In this document: in pieces, positions 7,706 through 14,399 of the stretch
How positions within the stretch are numbered: position 1 is the stretch's first letter
Layout of the letters: each line of letters begins with the position of its first letter
DNA from: Clostridiales bacterium UBA3277
GTDB taxonomy: Bacteria; Bacillota; Clostridia; Oscillospirales; Oscillospiraceae
NCBI GenBank assembly: GCA_002362145.1
Contig: DETX01000116.1
Span: 1-15,944, forward strand
DNA: 15,944 bases
Reading direction: 5' to 3'
Notes under the pieces: generated by a model
Databases searched by the model: none
Told to the model about the DNA's origin: nothing
What the model saw: the letters and a program-made list of their open reading frames with translations, nothing else
Program-made: the position numbers and the translations under genes

Positions 7706-7746
7706 CCGGTTGTATTTTGGGCGGTCATGTGGTAAATTTACAGATA
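7703..7746 (+). repeat. 44-bp dispersed element, copy 2 (with promoter boxes)
   Basis: Second copy of the element at 1564-1607, 38 of 44 positions identical. Here it is joined directly to the terminator of the ABC genes. It contains TTGTAT (7710-7715), a 17-base spacer and TAAATT (7733-7738). Confidence 0.75.
7710..7738 (+). promoter_or_regulatory. Promoter-like boxes for the lar operon
   Basis: TTGTAT-17-TAAATT with TGTG before the -10 box. It is the only good promoter candidate I see between the ABC terminator and larE, and would give a leader of about 170 bases. Confidence 0.5.
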
Positions 7747-7786
7747 GTGAAAAAAGAGCACAACCCATTTTGGGGAGAACGCGCTG

Positions 7787-7850
7787 GGAGGCGACGGCCG
7801 TCATCCGGGCGGTGAAATAGAAAAACCGCCGGGCGGCCATCCGCGCCCCC
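7787..7850 (+). ncRNA. Structured 5' leader of larE
   Basis: A rod-like fold: GGCG 7790-7793 with CGCC 7844-7847, GGCCG 7796-7800 with CGGCC 7834-7838, GGCGGT 7808-7813 with ACCGCC 7825-7830, and an A-rich 11-base loop. The strand asymmetry (TCAT bulge at 7801-7804) is the kind of feature a ligand-binding leader could have. I recognise no named riboswitch. Whether it regulates larE is unknown. Confidence 0.35.
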
Positions 7851-7913
7851 GAAGGGATTCCCGCCGAGACTTGTTTTTGAGGGCTGTATGCCTTTTTGAT
7901 ATGGGAGGAAGAT

Positions 7914-8660
7914 ATGGAACTGAAAGAATTCTTTGCCGAATATCCGAAGGCCGCCGTGGCGTTTTCCGGGGGCGTGGACTCGGCGTATCTGCTCTACTGC
8001 GCCAGGCAGTGTGGTGCCCAGGTGCGGGCGTATTATGCGCGCTCCGCCTTTCAGCCGGAATTTGAGCTTAGGGACGCCCTGCGTCTTGCGGAGCAGCTGG
8101 AGATTCCCATGGAGGTGCTGCCGGTGGACGTGCTGTCCGTAAAAGAGATTGCGGACAATCCGCCGGACCGCTGCTATTTCTGCAAGGGCCGGATTTTTGG
8201 CGCCATCCGCCGGGCGGCGGAGGCGGACGGGTTTTCGGTGCTGCTGGACGGCACCAACGCCTCCGACGAAACCCAGGACCGCCCGGGAATGCGGGCCGCC
8301 CGGGAGCTGGCGGTGCTGTCCCCCCTGAGAATCTGCGGCCTGACCAAGGAGGAAATCCGGCGGCGGTCCCGGGAAGCGGGGCTCTTTACCTGGGACAAGC
8401 CCGCCTATGCGTGCCTGGCCACCCGGATTCCCGCGGGGGAGGCCATCACCGGGGAAAAGCTGCGGGCCACAGAAGCGGCGGAAAATTTCCTCGCCTCCCT
8501 GGGGCTGCGGGATTTCCGGGTGCGGCGGATGGGCGATGCCGCGAAAATCCAAGTAAGGCAGGACCAGCTGGCGCTGGTTCTGGAAAACAGGGAGCGGATT
8601 CTCGCGGAGCTGAAACGCTGCTACTCCGCGGTGGTGCTGGATTTGGAGGTAAGAGGATGA
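7914..8660 (+). CDS. larE: LarE, ATP-dependent sulfur transferase of nickel-pincer cofactor synthesis
   Basis: A 248-residue cytosolic enzyme that activates the pyridinium dicarboxylate mononucleotide with ATP and inserts sulfur, giving the thiolated pincer precursor. The PP-loop SGGVDS is at 18-23, and the family signature DGTN plus RPG follows at 112-124. C167 in YACLATRIP matches the sacrificial cysteine (Cys176) of Lactiplantibacillus plantarum LarE. In addition C87 and C90 in RCYFCK are present, which the plantarum enzyme lacks; three-cysteine LarE proteins are known to carry a [4Fe-4S] cluster and use it for sulfur transfer. The start at ATG 7914 is supported by GGGAGG five bases upstream. 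The stop overlaps the larB start (ATGA). Confidence 0.95.
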   Translation: MELKEFFAEYPKAAVAFSGGVDSAYLLYCARQCGAQVRAYYARSAFQPEFELRDALRLAEQLEIPMEVLPVDVLSVKEIADNPPDRCYFCKGRIFGAIRRAAEADGFSVLLDGTNASDETQDRPGMRAARELAVLSPLRICGLTKEEIRRRSREAGLFTWDKPAYACLATRIPAGEAITGEKLRATEAAENFLASLGLRDFRVRRMGDAAKIQVRQDQLALVLENRERILAELKRCYSAVVLDLEVRG

Positions 8661-9409
8661 AAACGGAAGTGAAAACCATCTTGGAAGCGGTGAAGGCCGG
8701 GCAGATGCCCGTGGAGGAAGCCCTGCTTGCCATCAAAAAGGCGCCCTTTGAGGACATCGGCTACGCCAAGATCGACCTGCACCGGGGCATCCGCCAGGGC
8801 GCGCCGGAGGTCATCTACGGCGGGGGAAAAACGCCGGAGCAGATTGCCGGCATTGTCGAAAAAATGCGGTGCAGCGGCCAGGACACCATCCTGATCACCA
8901 GGCTCTCCCCGGAGGCGGCGGCGTGGGTGGGCGCCCGGCAGGAGCTGAGCTATCACGCCGACGCAAAGGTGGGCATCATCGGGCCAATTCCCCCGGCCAC
9001 GGGGATTGGCAAAATCCTGGTGGCCACCGGGGGCACCAGCGACATTCCCGTGGCCGAGGAGGCGGCCCTGACCGCCCAGGTCCACGGCAACGAGGTTGTC
9101 CGGCTGTACGACGTGGGGGTAGCGGGGGTCCACCGGCTGCTATCCCACATGGATGAGATCATGAGCGCCAGCGTGATCATTGCCATCGCCGGTATGGAGG
9201 GGGCCCTGGCCAGCGTGATCGGCGGGCTGGCGGACTGCCCCGTCATTGCGGTTCCCACCAGCGTTGGCTACGGCGCGTCCTTTCATGGACTGTCGGCGCT
9301 GCTGTCCATGCTCAATTCCTGTGCCAGCGGGGTGTCGGTGGTGAACATCGACAACGGCTTTGGCGCCGGATATCTTGCCAGCATGATCAACCATATGGAG
9401 GCAAAATGA
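8657..9409 (+). CDS. larB: LarB, NaAD carboxylase/hydrolase of nickel-pincer cofactor synthesis
   Basis: A 250-residue PurE-related enzyme that carboxylates C5 of the nicotinic acid adenine dinucleotide pyridinium ring and releases AMP, the first step of cofactor synthesis. Family marks are HRGIRQGAPEVIYGGGKT (42-59), the PurE-like loop VATGGTSDIPVAEEA (122-136) and C222 in LNSCASG, at the place of the catalytic cysteine (Cys221 in L. plantarum LarB). Length is typical. Start ATG 8657 overlaps the larE stop by 4 bases and has AAGAGG next to it; longer in-frame readings upstream lie within larE. larC starts 1 base after the stop. Confidence 0.95.
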   Translation: MKTEVKTILEAVKAGQMPVEEALLAIKKAPFEDIGYAKIDLHRGIRQGAPEVIYGGGKTPEQIAGIVEKMRCSGQDTILITRLSPEAAAWVGARQELSYHADAKVGIIGPIPPATGIGKILVATGGTSDIPVAEEAALTAQVHGNEVVRLYDVGVAGVHRLLSHMDEIMSASVIIAIAGMEGALASVIGGLADCPVIAVPTSVGYGASFHGLSALLSMLNSCASGVSVVNIDNGFGAGYLASMINHMEAK

Positions 9410-9410
9410 G

Positions 9411-10682
9411 ATGAAAACCTTATTTTTAGACTGCGGCATGGGGGCTGCGGGGGATATGCTGACGGCGGCGCTGCTGGAGCTTCTGCCGGATCGGGAGGCG
9501 TTTCTTAACGAGCTGAACGGCCTTGGGATTCCCGGCGTCCGGGTTTTCGCGGAGGAGAGTACGAAGTGCGGAATCCGGGGCACCCACATCCATGTCACGG
9601 TGAACGGCGATGAGGAGCAGGAGGGCGGCCATGACCACTTCCATAGTCACGATCATGACCACCCCCACGAACACCCCCATGACCACGAGCACCCCCACGA
9701 TCACGACCATCCCCATGAAGAGACCGCGCCCCACACCCACAGCGGCATGGAGGAAATCCGCCGGATTGTGGAGGGGCTGCCGGTATCCGAAAAAGTAAAG
9801 GCGGATATCCTGGCGGTCTATTCCCAGATTGCCCAGGCGGAGAGCCATGCCCACGGGGTGCCGGTTACCCAGATCCACTTCCACGAGGTGGGCGCCATGG
9901 ACGCCGTGGCGGATATCACGGCGGTGTGTATGCTCATGGAGCGGCTGGCTCCCGAGCGGGTGGTGGTGTCTCCCATCCATGTGGGCAGCGGACAGGTCCG
10001 GTGCGCCCACGGAATTCTTCCCGTCCCCGCCCCGGCCACGGCCTATCTTCTGCGGGATGTGCCCATCTACGGGGGCGAAATCCGGGGGGAGCTGTGCACC
10101 CCCACCGGCGCGGCCCTGCTGCGGCACTTTGCCACCAGCTTCGGGGCCCTTCCGGCGATGAAGGTGGCGGCAATCGGCTGCGGCATGGGGAAAAAGGACT
10201 TCCCCGCCGCCAACTGCCTGCGGGCCATGCTGGGGCAGTCTGAGAGCACCGGCGATACCATCCTGGAGCTGTGCTGCAATCTGGACGACATGACCCCGGA
10301 GGCCCTGGGCTTTGCCCAGGAGCGGCTCTTCGCGGCGGGAGCCCTGGAGGTCTATACTCTCAGCGCCCAGATGAAAAAATCCCGGCCGGGGGTCGTGCTG
10401 TATGTCCTGTGCCGGGAGGCGGACCGGGAGACGATGATCGAGCGAATCTTCCAGCACACCACCACCCTGGGCATCCGGGAGAATATCAGCCGCCGCCACA
10501 CCCTCTCCAGGAGGGTGGAGACGGTCTCCACGGAATTTGGAGAGGTCCGGAAAAAGGTCTCCCGGGGCTACGGCGTCGAAAGGGAAAAATACGAATACGA
10601 GGACCTTGCCCGGATTGCCCGGGAGCGGGGCATGAGCCTTTCCGATGTCACGGACCGGCTCCGGAAGCCGCCCCGGCCGTGA
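9411..10682 (+). CDS. larC: LarC, nickel-inserting cyclometallase
   Basis: A 423-residue enzyme that inserts nickel into the thiolated precursor with CTP, completing the nickel-pincer nucleotide. The N-terminal GMGAAGDM motif is at 9-16 and the FHEVGAMDAVADI stretch further on is typical. Between them lies a metal-binding loop: from H74 to H102 every second residue is histidine (15 in a row of HX units), then H108 and H110. In L. plantarum the protein is made from two frames by programmed -1 frameshifting (larC1/larC2); here it is one continuous frame. GGAGG nine bases before ATG 9411 supports the start. Sits 1 base after larB and 15 bases before the PAS gene. Confidence 0.95.
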   Translation: MKTLFLDCGMGAAGDMLTAALLELLPDREAFLNELNGLGIPGVRVFAEESTKCGIRGTHIHVTVNGDEEQEGGHDHFHSHDHDHPHEHPHDHEHPHDHDHPHEETAPHTHSGMEEIRRIVEGLPVSEKVKADILAVYSQIAQAESHAHGVPVTQIHFHEVGAMDAVADITAVCMLMERLAPERVVVSPIHVGSGQVRCAHGILPVPAPATAYLLRDVPIYGGEIRGELCTPTGAALLRHFATSFGALPAMKVAAIGCGMGKKDFPAANCLRAMLGQSESTGDTILELCCNLDDMTPEALGFAQERLFAAGALEVYTLSAQMKKSRPGVVLYVLCREADRETMIERIFQHTTTLGIRENISRRHTLSRRVETVSTEFGEVRKKVSRGYGVEREKYEYEDLARIARERGMSLSDVTDRLRKPPRP

Positions 10683-10697
10683 AAAGGGGAAGAACCA

Positions 10698-11096
10698 ATG
10701 GAAAATCTGTGGAAAAGCGTGATTGATCAGGACCGGGAGCCCATCGTGCTCTGCGACGGGTCGCACACCATTGTGTACCTGAACCCGGCGGCGGAGGAGC
10801 GCTATCGGAAGCGGGGCGGAAGGGCCCTGGTGGGCCGGTGCCTTCTGGACTGCCACAATGCCGCCTCCCGGGAGGCCATCGAAAAGGTAATGGCCTGGTT
10901 CCGGGAGGATAGAGGACACAACCGGATGTTTACCTACCGAAACGTCCGGGAGAACAAGGATATCTACATGATCGCCCTGCGGGACGAGGCGGGGAATCTG
11001 ATCGGCTACTATGAAAAGCACGAATCCCGGGAACCGGAGCGGGGAAAGCCCTACGATTTTTCCGGGACGGCGGAGGAAATTTTGGAAACGAGGTGA
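10698..11096 (+). CDS. Stand-alone PAS-domain protein (DUF438-type PAS)
   Basis: A 132-residue soluble protein that is a single PAS domain (about 5-108) plus a polar tail. IVLCDGSHTIVYLNPAAEE is the PAS opening, and GRCLLDCHN with the C52-H53 pair resembles the PAS domain found at the C-terminus of DUF438 proteins. YMIALRDEAGNLIGYYE is the closing beta hairpin. No output domain, kinase or helix-turn-helix is attached. GGGGAAG lies before the ATG. It is 15 bases after larC and 6 bases before the DUF5131 gene, so it is probably cotranscribed with the lar genes. It could sense a small molecule or redox state. Function unknown. Confidence 0.8.
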   Translation: MENLWKSVIDQDREPIVLCDGSHTIVYLNPAAEERYRKRGGRALVGRCLLDCHNAASREAIEKVMAWFREDRGHNRMFTYRNVRENKDIYMIALRDEAGNLIGYYEKHESREPERGKPYDFSGTAEEILETR

Positions 11097-11102
11097 AGCG
11101 CC

Positions 11103-11822
11103 ATGGCCAGATGGGACCCCTGGCGGGGGTGCCGAAGGTGCAGCGACGGATGCCTGCACTGCTACATCCACAAGGGCGACGCCAGGAGAAAAGTGGACAC
11201 CGGAGACATTCACAAGACGAAGGACTTTGATAAGCCCGTGGCCAGGCTGAAAAACGGGGAATACAAAATGAAGCCGGGCCTTGTGTACCTGGGCTTTTCC
11301 ACGGACTTTCTCATAGAAGAGGGGGACCCCTGGCGGGGGGACTGCTGGCGGATGATCCGGCAGCGGCCGGACTGCACCTTTCTGTTTCTCACCAAGCGCA
11401 TCGAACGGTTCCGGGACTGCCTTCCCGGGGACTGGGGCGGGGGCTACGAAAACGTGGTGGTCTGCTGCACCGTGGAAAATCAGGAAAACGCCGACAGAAA
11501 GCTCTCCGTGTTTCGGGACCTGCCCATCCGGCATAAGTGCATCACGGCCCAGCCCCTGCTGGGCCCCATCGATCTGGAGGGCTATTTGGAGGGCATGGAG
11601 CTGGTGACGGTGGGCGGGGAATCCGACCCCGGGGCCAGGCAGCTGGACTACGACTGGGTCCTCTCCATCCGGCAGCAGTGTATCCGCAAAAATGTGAGCT
11701 TTGAATTCCGCCAGTGCGGCACCTACACAATCAAGGACGGGAAACGCTATCACATCCCCACCCGGGAGCTGACGAAGCAGGCCCGGGCCGCGGCCATCAA
11801 CTGGAAGGCCCAGGTCCTATAA
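11103..11822 (+). CDS. DUF5131 (phage Gp37/Gp68-like) radical-SAM-like protein
   Basis: A 239-residue protein. The N-terminus has WDPWRGCRRCSDGCLHCY with CX3CX2C at C13, C17 and C20, the spacing of radical SAM iron-sulfur clusters, plus an extra C10. Further marks of the family are VYLGFSTDFL (62-71), FLFLTKR, VTVGGES and FEFRQCGTY. Family members are found in phages and bacteria and their reaction is not established. GAGGTGAA before the ATG supports the start. The stop overlaps the end of the convergent bofA gene by 6 bases. As last gene of the lar run it might act on the same cofactor or a protein carrying it, but only the location says so. Confidence 0.8.
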   Translation: MARWDPWRGCRRCSDGCLHCYIHKGDARRKVDTGDIHKTKDFDKPVARLKNGEYKMKPGLVYLGFSTDFLIEEGDPWRGDCWRMIRQRPDCTFLFLTKRIERFRDCLPGDWGGGYENVVVCCTVENQENADRKLSVFRDLPIRHKCITAQPLLGPIDLEGYLEGMELVTVGGESDPGARQLDYDWVLSIRQQCIRKNVSFEFRQCGTYTIKDGKRYHIPTRELTKQARAAAINWKAQVL

Positions 11823-12068
11823 AACCGCCAGCAGGGCCATGACGCCGATTCCCGGCAGGCCCAGAAGCCCCGAAATCAGCACCGTCACAGCGTTCACCGG
11901 GAAATAGATTCCGGTGAAGGGGGCGACAAAATTCAGCAGCCACAGGCAGACGAGGCCGCATCCGGCGTGGGCGGCCAGCTTCAGCCCCCACTGGATGGGC
12001 AGCAGAAGGGTCCGGACCAAAACCACGGCCAGCAGGGCGGGGATAATCAGCGTCGCAAATTTTTCCAT
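11817..12068 (-). CDS. bofA: BofA-family protein, pro-sigma-K processing regulator
   Basis: An 83-residue integral membrane protein. Two hydrophobic segments (about 5-24 and 34-50) are followed by the family hallmark PVNAVTVLISGLLGLPGIG (57-75) and a hydrophobic C-terminus. In Bacillus subtilis BofA (87 residues) sits in the forespore outer membrane and holds the SpoIVFB protease inactive, timing sigma-K activation. Presence suggests a spore-forming lineage, although BofA homologues also occur where sigma-K processing differs. GGAGGG five bases before the ATG (12068) fixes the start. It is transcribed toward the DUF5131 gene and away from the structured RNA. I found no clear promoter; a sporulation sigma site could be present in the RNA region. 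Confidence 0.88.
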   Translation of the reverse strand: MEKFATLIIPALLAVVLVRTLLLPIQWGLKLAAHAGCGLVCLWLLNFVAPFTGIYFPVNAVTVLISGLLGLPGIGVMALLAVL

Positions 12069-12108
12069 AAGTTCCCTCCGAATAAGTTAAGGTTCTGGGG
12101 CCATACTA

Positions 12109-12337
12109 GCGGTGGACGGCGAAACGGGAGCTTGTCTCCCGAATCTAAGAGACGAAAACCGGATGTGACGACAACCGCGCCTTTCGTTTCCGAAAAACGT
12201 CAAGGGTGTCGGAACGTACGCGGCGATCCGGTGCGAAAGCAGGAGAGAGGGGAACAGCTCACCTGCCTACATAGTACCATCCGCCGCCGGAAAAGAAACG
12301 GGAAAAAGCAGGGGACCAAGGGGTTCCCTGCTTTTTT
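12109..12337 (+). ncRNA. Candidate structured non-coding RNA with own terminator
   Basis: The region folds on paper into a closed, branched RNA. Outer helix: GCGGTGGACGG (12109-12119) with CCATCCGCCGC (12277-12287), ten of eleven pairs. Inside are CGGGAG/CTCCCG (12125-12130 with 12136-12141) and a nested arm with CCGGAT/ATCCGG (12159-12164 with 12226-12231), CCGCG/CGCGG (12175-12179 with 12219-12223) and TTCCG/CGGAA (12188-12192 with 12210-12214). There is also a GAAA tetraloop in TGCGAAAGCA (12232-12241), competing with GCAGG/CCTGC (12239-12243 with 12262-12266). G-U pairs that would be A-C mismatches on the other strand favour the plus strand. A terminator follows. I see no hallmarks of tmRNA, RNase P, SRP RNA or common riboswitches. 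The 5' end and promoter are not determined. Confidence 0.6.
12303..12337 (+). terminator. Intrinsic terminator of the candidate RNA
   Basis: GCAGGGGACC (12308-12317) pairs with GGTTCCCTGC (12322-12331), loop of 4, flanked by five A before and six T after. It is classic on the plus strand; on the minus strand it also has a five-T tail but with one mismatch, so it may work in both directions. Confidence 0.9.
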
Positions 12338-12418
12338 GACGTCTGGGATTTTGAAAATGGAAAATCCGTACAAGCTGTGCTTTCGGGCCGGGGAAAACAC
12401 AACATCCTGTGCTCTCCC

Positions 12419-12438
12419 AAAAATGGCCCCCCATTTTT
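12419..12438. terminator. Palindrome, possible bidirectional terminator
   Basis: AAAAATGG (12419-12426) and CCATTTTT (12431-12438) with a CCCC loop. The T-run lies inside the stem. It lies between the RNA terminator and the next promoter; no gene ends directly before it. Confidence 0.4.
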
Positions 12439-12463
12439 GACAAAATTCTCCTGGCTGCCGCCG

Positions 12464-12492
12464 TTGTCCCAAGAGGAAAGCTGTGCTATAAT
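12464..12492 (+). promoter_or_regulatory. Sigma-A promoter of the dnaD operon
   Basis: TTGTCC (12464-12469), 17-base spacer, TATAAT (12487-12492) with TGC before it (extended -10). The first gene starts 32 bases downstream. Confidence 0.85.
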
Positions 12493-12524
12493 GTATTTAT
12501 TATGCGAAAAATGGAGAGATACCC

Positions 12525-13406
12525 ATGCTGACGGAAGCTCTGAAGCTCAGCGAAGGGGACCTGCGCCGCATCCTCGGCGCCGCCAGCCCCGACGCCGCAC
12601 TGCTGTACCTGTACATAAAATGCGGCAATTCCCCCGAAAACGCCGAGACGGATTTAAAACTCAGCCCCTCCCGGGTAAGCTGCGCCGGGGCAACCCTGCG
12701 CCAGCTGGGCCTCATCGCCCAGGAGCGGCCCGGCGCCATCGCCCCCGGGGAGCGGCCGGCCTATACGGAAAAAGATGTCACCTCCGCTATGGAGGGCGAC
12801 CAGAGCTTCCGCAGTCTCTACGGGGAGGTCCAGCGGCTGCTGGGAAGGACGCTGAATACGGAGGAGCTGAAAATTCTGCTGGGCTTCCGCCGGTATCTGG
12901 GTCTCCCGGCGGAGGTGATCTCGGTACTGATCTGCTATTGCAGGGACCGGGCCAGACAGCGGGGAAATCTGCGCAGTCCCTCCCTGCGGACCATCGAGAA
13001 GGAGGCCTACGCCTGGGCCGAGCAGGGCATCGACACCCTGGAGGAGGCGGCGGCCTACATCCAGACCCAGAACGTCCGCGCCTCCCGGCTGGAAAAGCTG
13101 AAGCAGCTTCTGCAGATCCGGGGCAGAAACCTGACGGCGGCGGAGGAGCGCTACGCCGAAGGGTGGCTGGAGCAGGGCTTCGGGGAGGAGCTGATCTCCA
13201 TGGCCTATGAGCGGACCTGTCTCAACACCGGAGGCCTCAACTGGGCCTATATGAATAAGATTTTGCAAAGCTGGCAGAAGCAGGGCCTTCGCACGGCGGC
13301 GGAGGTCCGCTCCGGCGACCGGAAGAAGGAGGTCATCCGGGGCGCTTCCGGAGAGCTGGGTCAGGCGGAGCTGGACGCCATCGCGAAAATGCTGCGGGAG
13401 GGATAA
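12525..13406 (+). CDS. DnaD-domain replication initiation protein
   Basis: A 293-residue cytosolic protein. The N-terminal part (about 1-85) looks like the winged-helix domain of DnaD/DnaB proteins (SRVSCAGATLRQLGLI). Two DnaB_2-type helical domains follow, at about 93-175 and 195-262; the second ends with the family motif LNWAYMNKILQSW. In Firmicutes such proteins help load the replicative helicase at oriC and at restart forks. GGAGAG before ATG 12525 supports the start. Next gene, a DnaI/DnaC-like loader, begins 3 bases after the stop, which strongly supports a primosome role. Related proteins occur in phages, but the housekeeping neighbours point to a chromosomal gene. Confidence 0.88.
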   Translation: MLTEALKLSEGDLRRILGAASPDAALLYLYIKCGNSPENAETDLKLSPSRVSCAGATLRQLGLIAQERPGAIAPGERPAYTEKDVTSAMEGDQSFRSLYGEVQRLLGRTLNTEELKILLGFRRYLGLPAEVISVLICYCRDRARQRGNLRSPSLRTIEKEAYAWAEQGIDTLEEAAAYIQTQNVRASRLEKLKQLLQIRGRNLTAAEERYAEGWLEQGFGEELISMAYERTCLNTGGLNWAYMNKILQSWQKQGLRTAAEVRSGDRKKEVIRGASGELGQAELDAIAKMLREG

Positions 13407-13409
13407 CCC

Positions 13410-14399
13410 ATGACATACACCCAAGAGGTTTTAAAGCGGGCCAAGGCCCGGCTGGCCCAGGCAAAGGAGGCCCGAGAGGCGGAAAACCAGGCGCATCTGC
13501 GCCAGGCCTATGCCAAGGTGCCCCGGCTCCGCCAGATTGACATGGAGCTGCGGCAGAACATGGCCCAGGCGGTCCAGGCGGCCTTTGAGCGTGGAGACGG
13601 AGGCGCGGAGCTCTTGGAGGAGGCCCGGCAGAAGAACCAGGCCCTCCAGCGGGAGCGGGAAGCCCTGGCAAACGCCCACTTCGAGGAGGGCTATCTGGAC
13701 GAGGGCCCCATCTGCGACCGCTGCGGCGGCACGGGCTATGTGGGCACCCGGATGTGCGAGTGCCTGGCGGAGCTGTGCCGTCAGGAGCAGAAGAAGGAAG
13801 TATCCATCCTCTCCGGCTGCAAGGAGACCTTCAATCAGTTCCGGCTGGACTACTACCCCGATAAATTTGATTCCCGGTACGGCGCCAGCCCCCGGGAGAT
13901 CATGGAGCGGACCCTGCAAAATAGCCGCCGCTACGCGGCCACCTTTACCCCCGCCTCGGGGAATCTGCTCTTCGCCGGCGGCACGGGGCTGGGAAAGACC
14001 TACCTCTCCGCCTGCATCGCTCGTTCGGCAGCGGAGCGGGGCTACAGCGTGGTCTACGAAAGCGCCCCCCATCTGTTTACCAAGCTGGAACAGGCAAAGT
14101 TCAACCCAAATGAGGACACCCTCCGGGAGGCGAACAAGCTGGCCGGATGTGATCTGCTGATCCTGGACGACCTGGGCACGGAAATTGCCAACCAGTTCAC
14201 CGTCACGGCCCTCTACACCCTGATCAACGACCGGCTCAACGCCGGAAATAAGCCCATGGTCATCTCCACCAACCTAAACGCCGAGGAGCTGACCCGGCGT
14301 TATTCCCCCCAGATTGCCTCCCGGCTGCTGGGCCCCTTCCAGCAGCTCATCTTCGTGGGAGAGGATATCCGGATGCTGAAAAACAGGAGGGGACTATGA
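13410..14399 (+). CDS. DnaI/DnaC-like helicase loader ATPase
   Basis: A 329-residue AAA+ protein expected to load the replicative DNA helicase. A charged, helical N-terminus (about 1-95) is followed by a probable zinc site CDRCGGTGYVGTRMCEC (C102, C105, C116, C118). The ATPase has Walker A GGTGLGKT (190-197), Walker B LLILDD (249-254), sensor 1 STN (286-288) and a likely arginine finger R305 in SRLLG. GGGAGGG before ATG 13410 supports the start. Its stop overlaps the phosphatase start (ATGA). IstB transposon ATPases are related, but there is no transposase here and the zinc site plus DnaD neighbour favour the replication protein. Confidence 0.9.
   Translation: MTYTQEVLKRAKARLAQAKEAREAENQAHLRQAYAKVPRLRQIDMELRQNMAQAVQAAFERGDGGAELLEEARQKNQALQREREALANAHFEEGYLDEGPICDRCGGTGYVGTRMCECLAELCRQEQKKEVSILSGCKETFNQFRLDYYPDKFDSRYGASPREIMERTLQNSRRYAATFTPASGNLLFAGGTGLGKTYLSACIARSAAERGYSVVYESAPHLFTKLEQAKFNPNEDTLREANKLAGCDLLILDDLGTEIANQFTVTALYTLINDRLNAGNKPMVISTNLNAEELTRRYSPQIASRLLGPFQQLIFVGEDIRMLKNRRGL

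Noticed and set aside
5866..7728. Open frame of 620 codons on the minus strand
   Set aside because: Antisense to the second ABC half-transporter, whose Walker and signature motifs are intact; no start signal or recognisable domain in the antisense frame.
7472..7840. Small minus-strand frame resembling one at 1354-1716
   Set aside because: The resemblance is fully explained by the two copies of the 44-bp non-coding element read in the same frame; there is no ribosome binding site.
7787..7850. NiCo or cobalamin riboswitch before larE
   Set aside because: The conserved bases I know for these classes are not visible; left as an unnamed structured leader.
9633..9732. Apparent short DNA repeat array (CAC/CAT units)
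   Set aside because: It is the coding sequence of the histidine-rich loop of LarC; the frame is open and codons vary, so not a separate repeat or CRISPR.
9426..11753. Open frame of 775 codons on the minus strand
   Set aside because: It lies antisense to larC, the PAS gene and the DUF5131 gene, which have clear family motifs and ribosome binding sites. The antisense product is a low-complexity composition typical of GC-rich shadow frames.
11817..11822. Six-base convergent overlap of the DUF5131 and bofA genes as an unusual arrangement
   Set aside because: Short tail-to-tail overlaps are common in compact bacterial genomes; nothing else marks this site.
13410..14399. IstB-type transposition ATPase
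   Set aside because: No transposase or terminal repeats nearby; N-terminal zinc-type cysteines and the DnaD neighbour favour a helicase loader.
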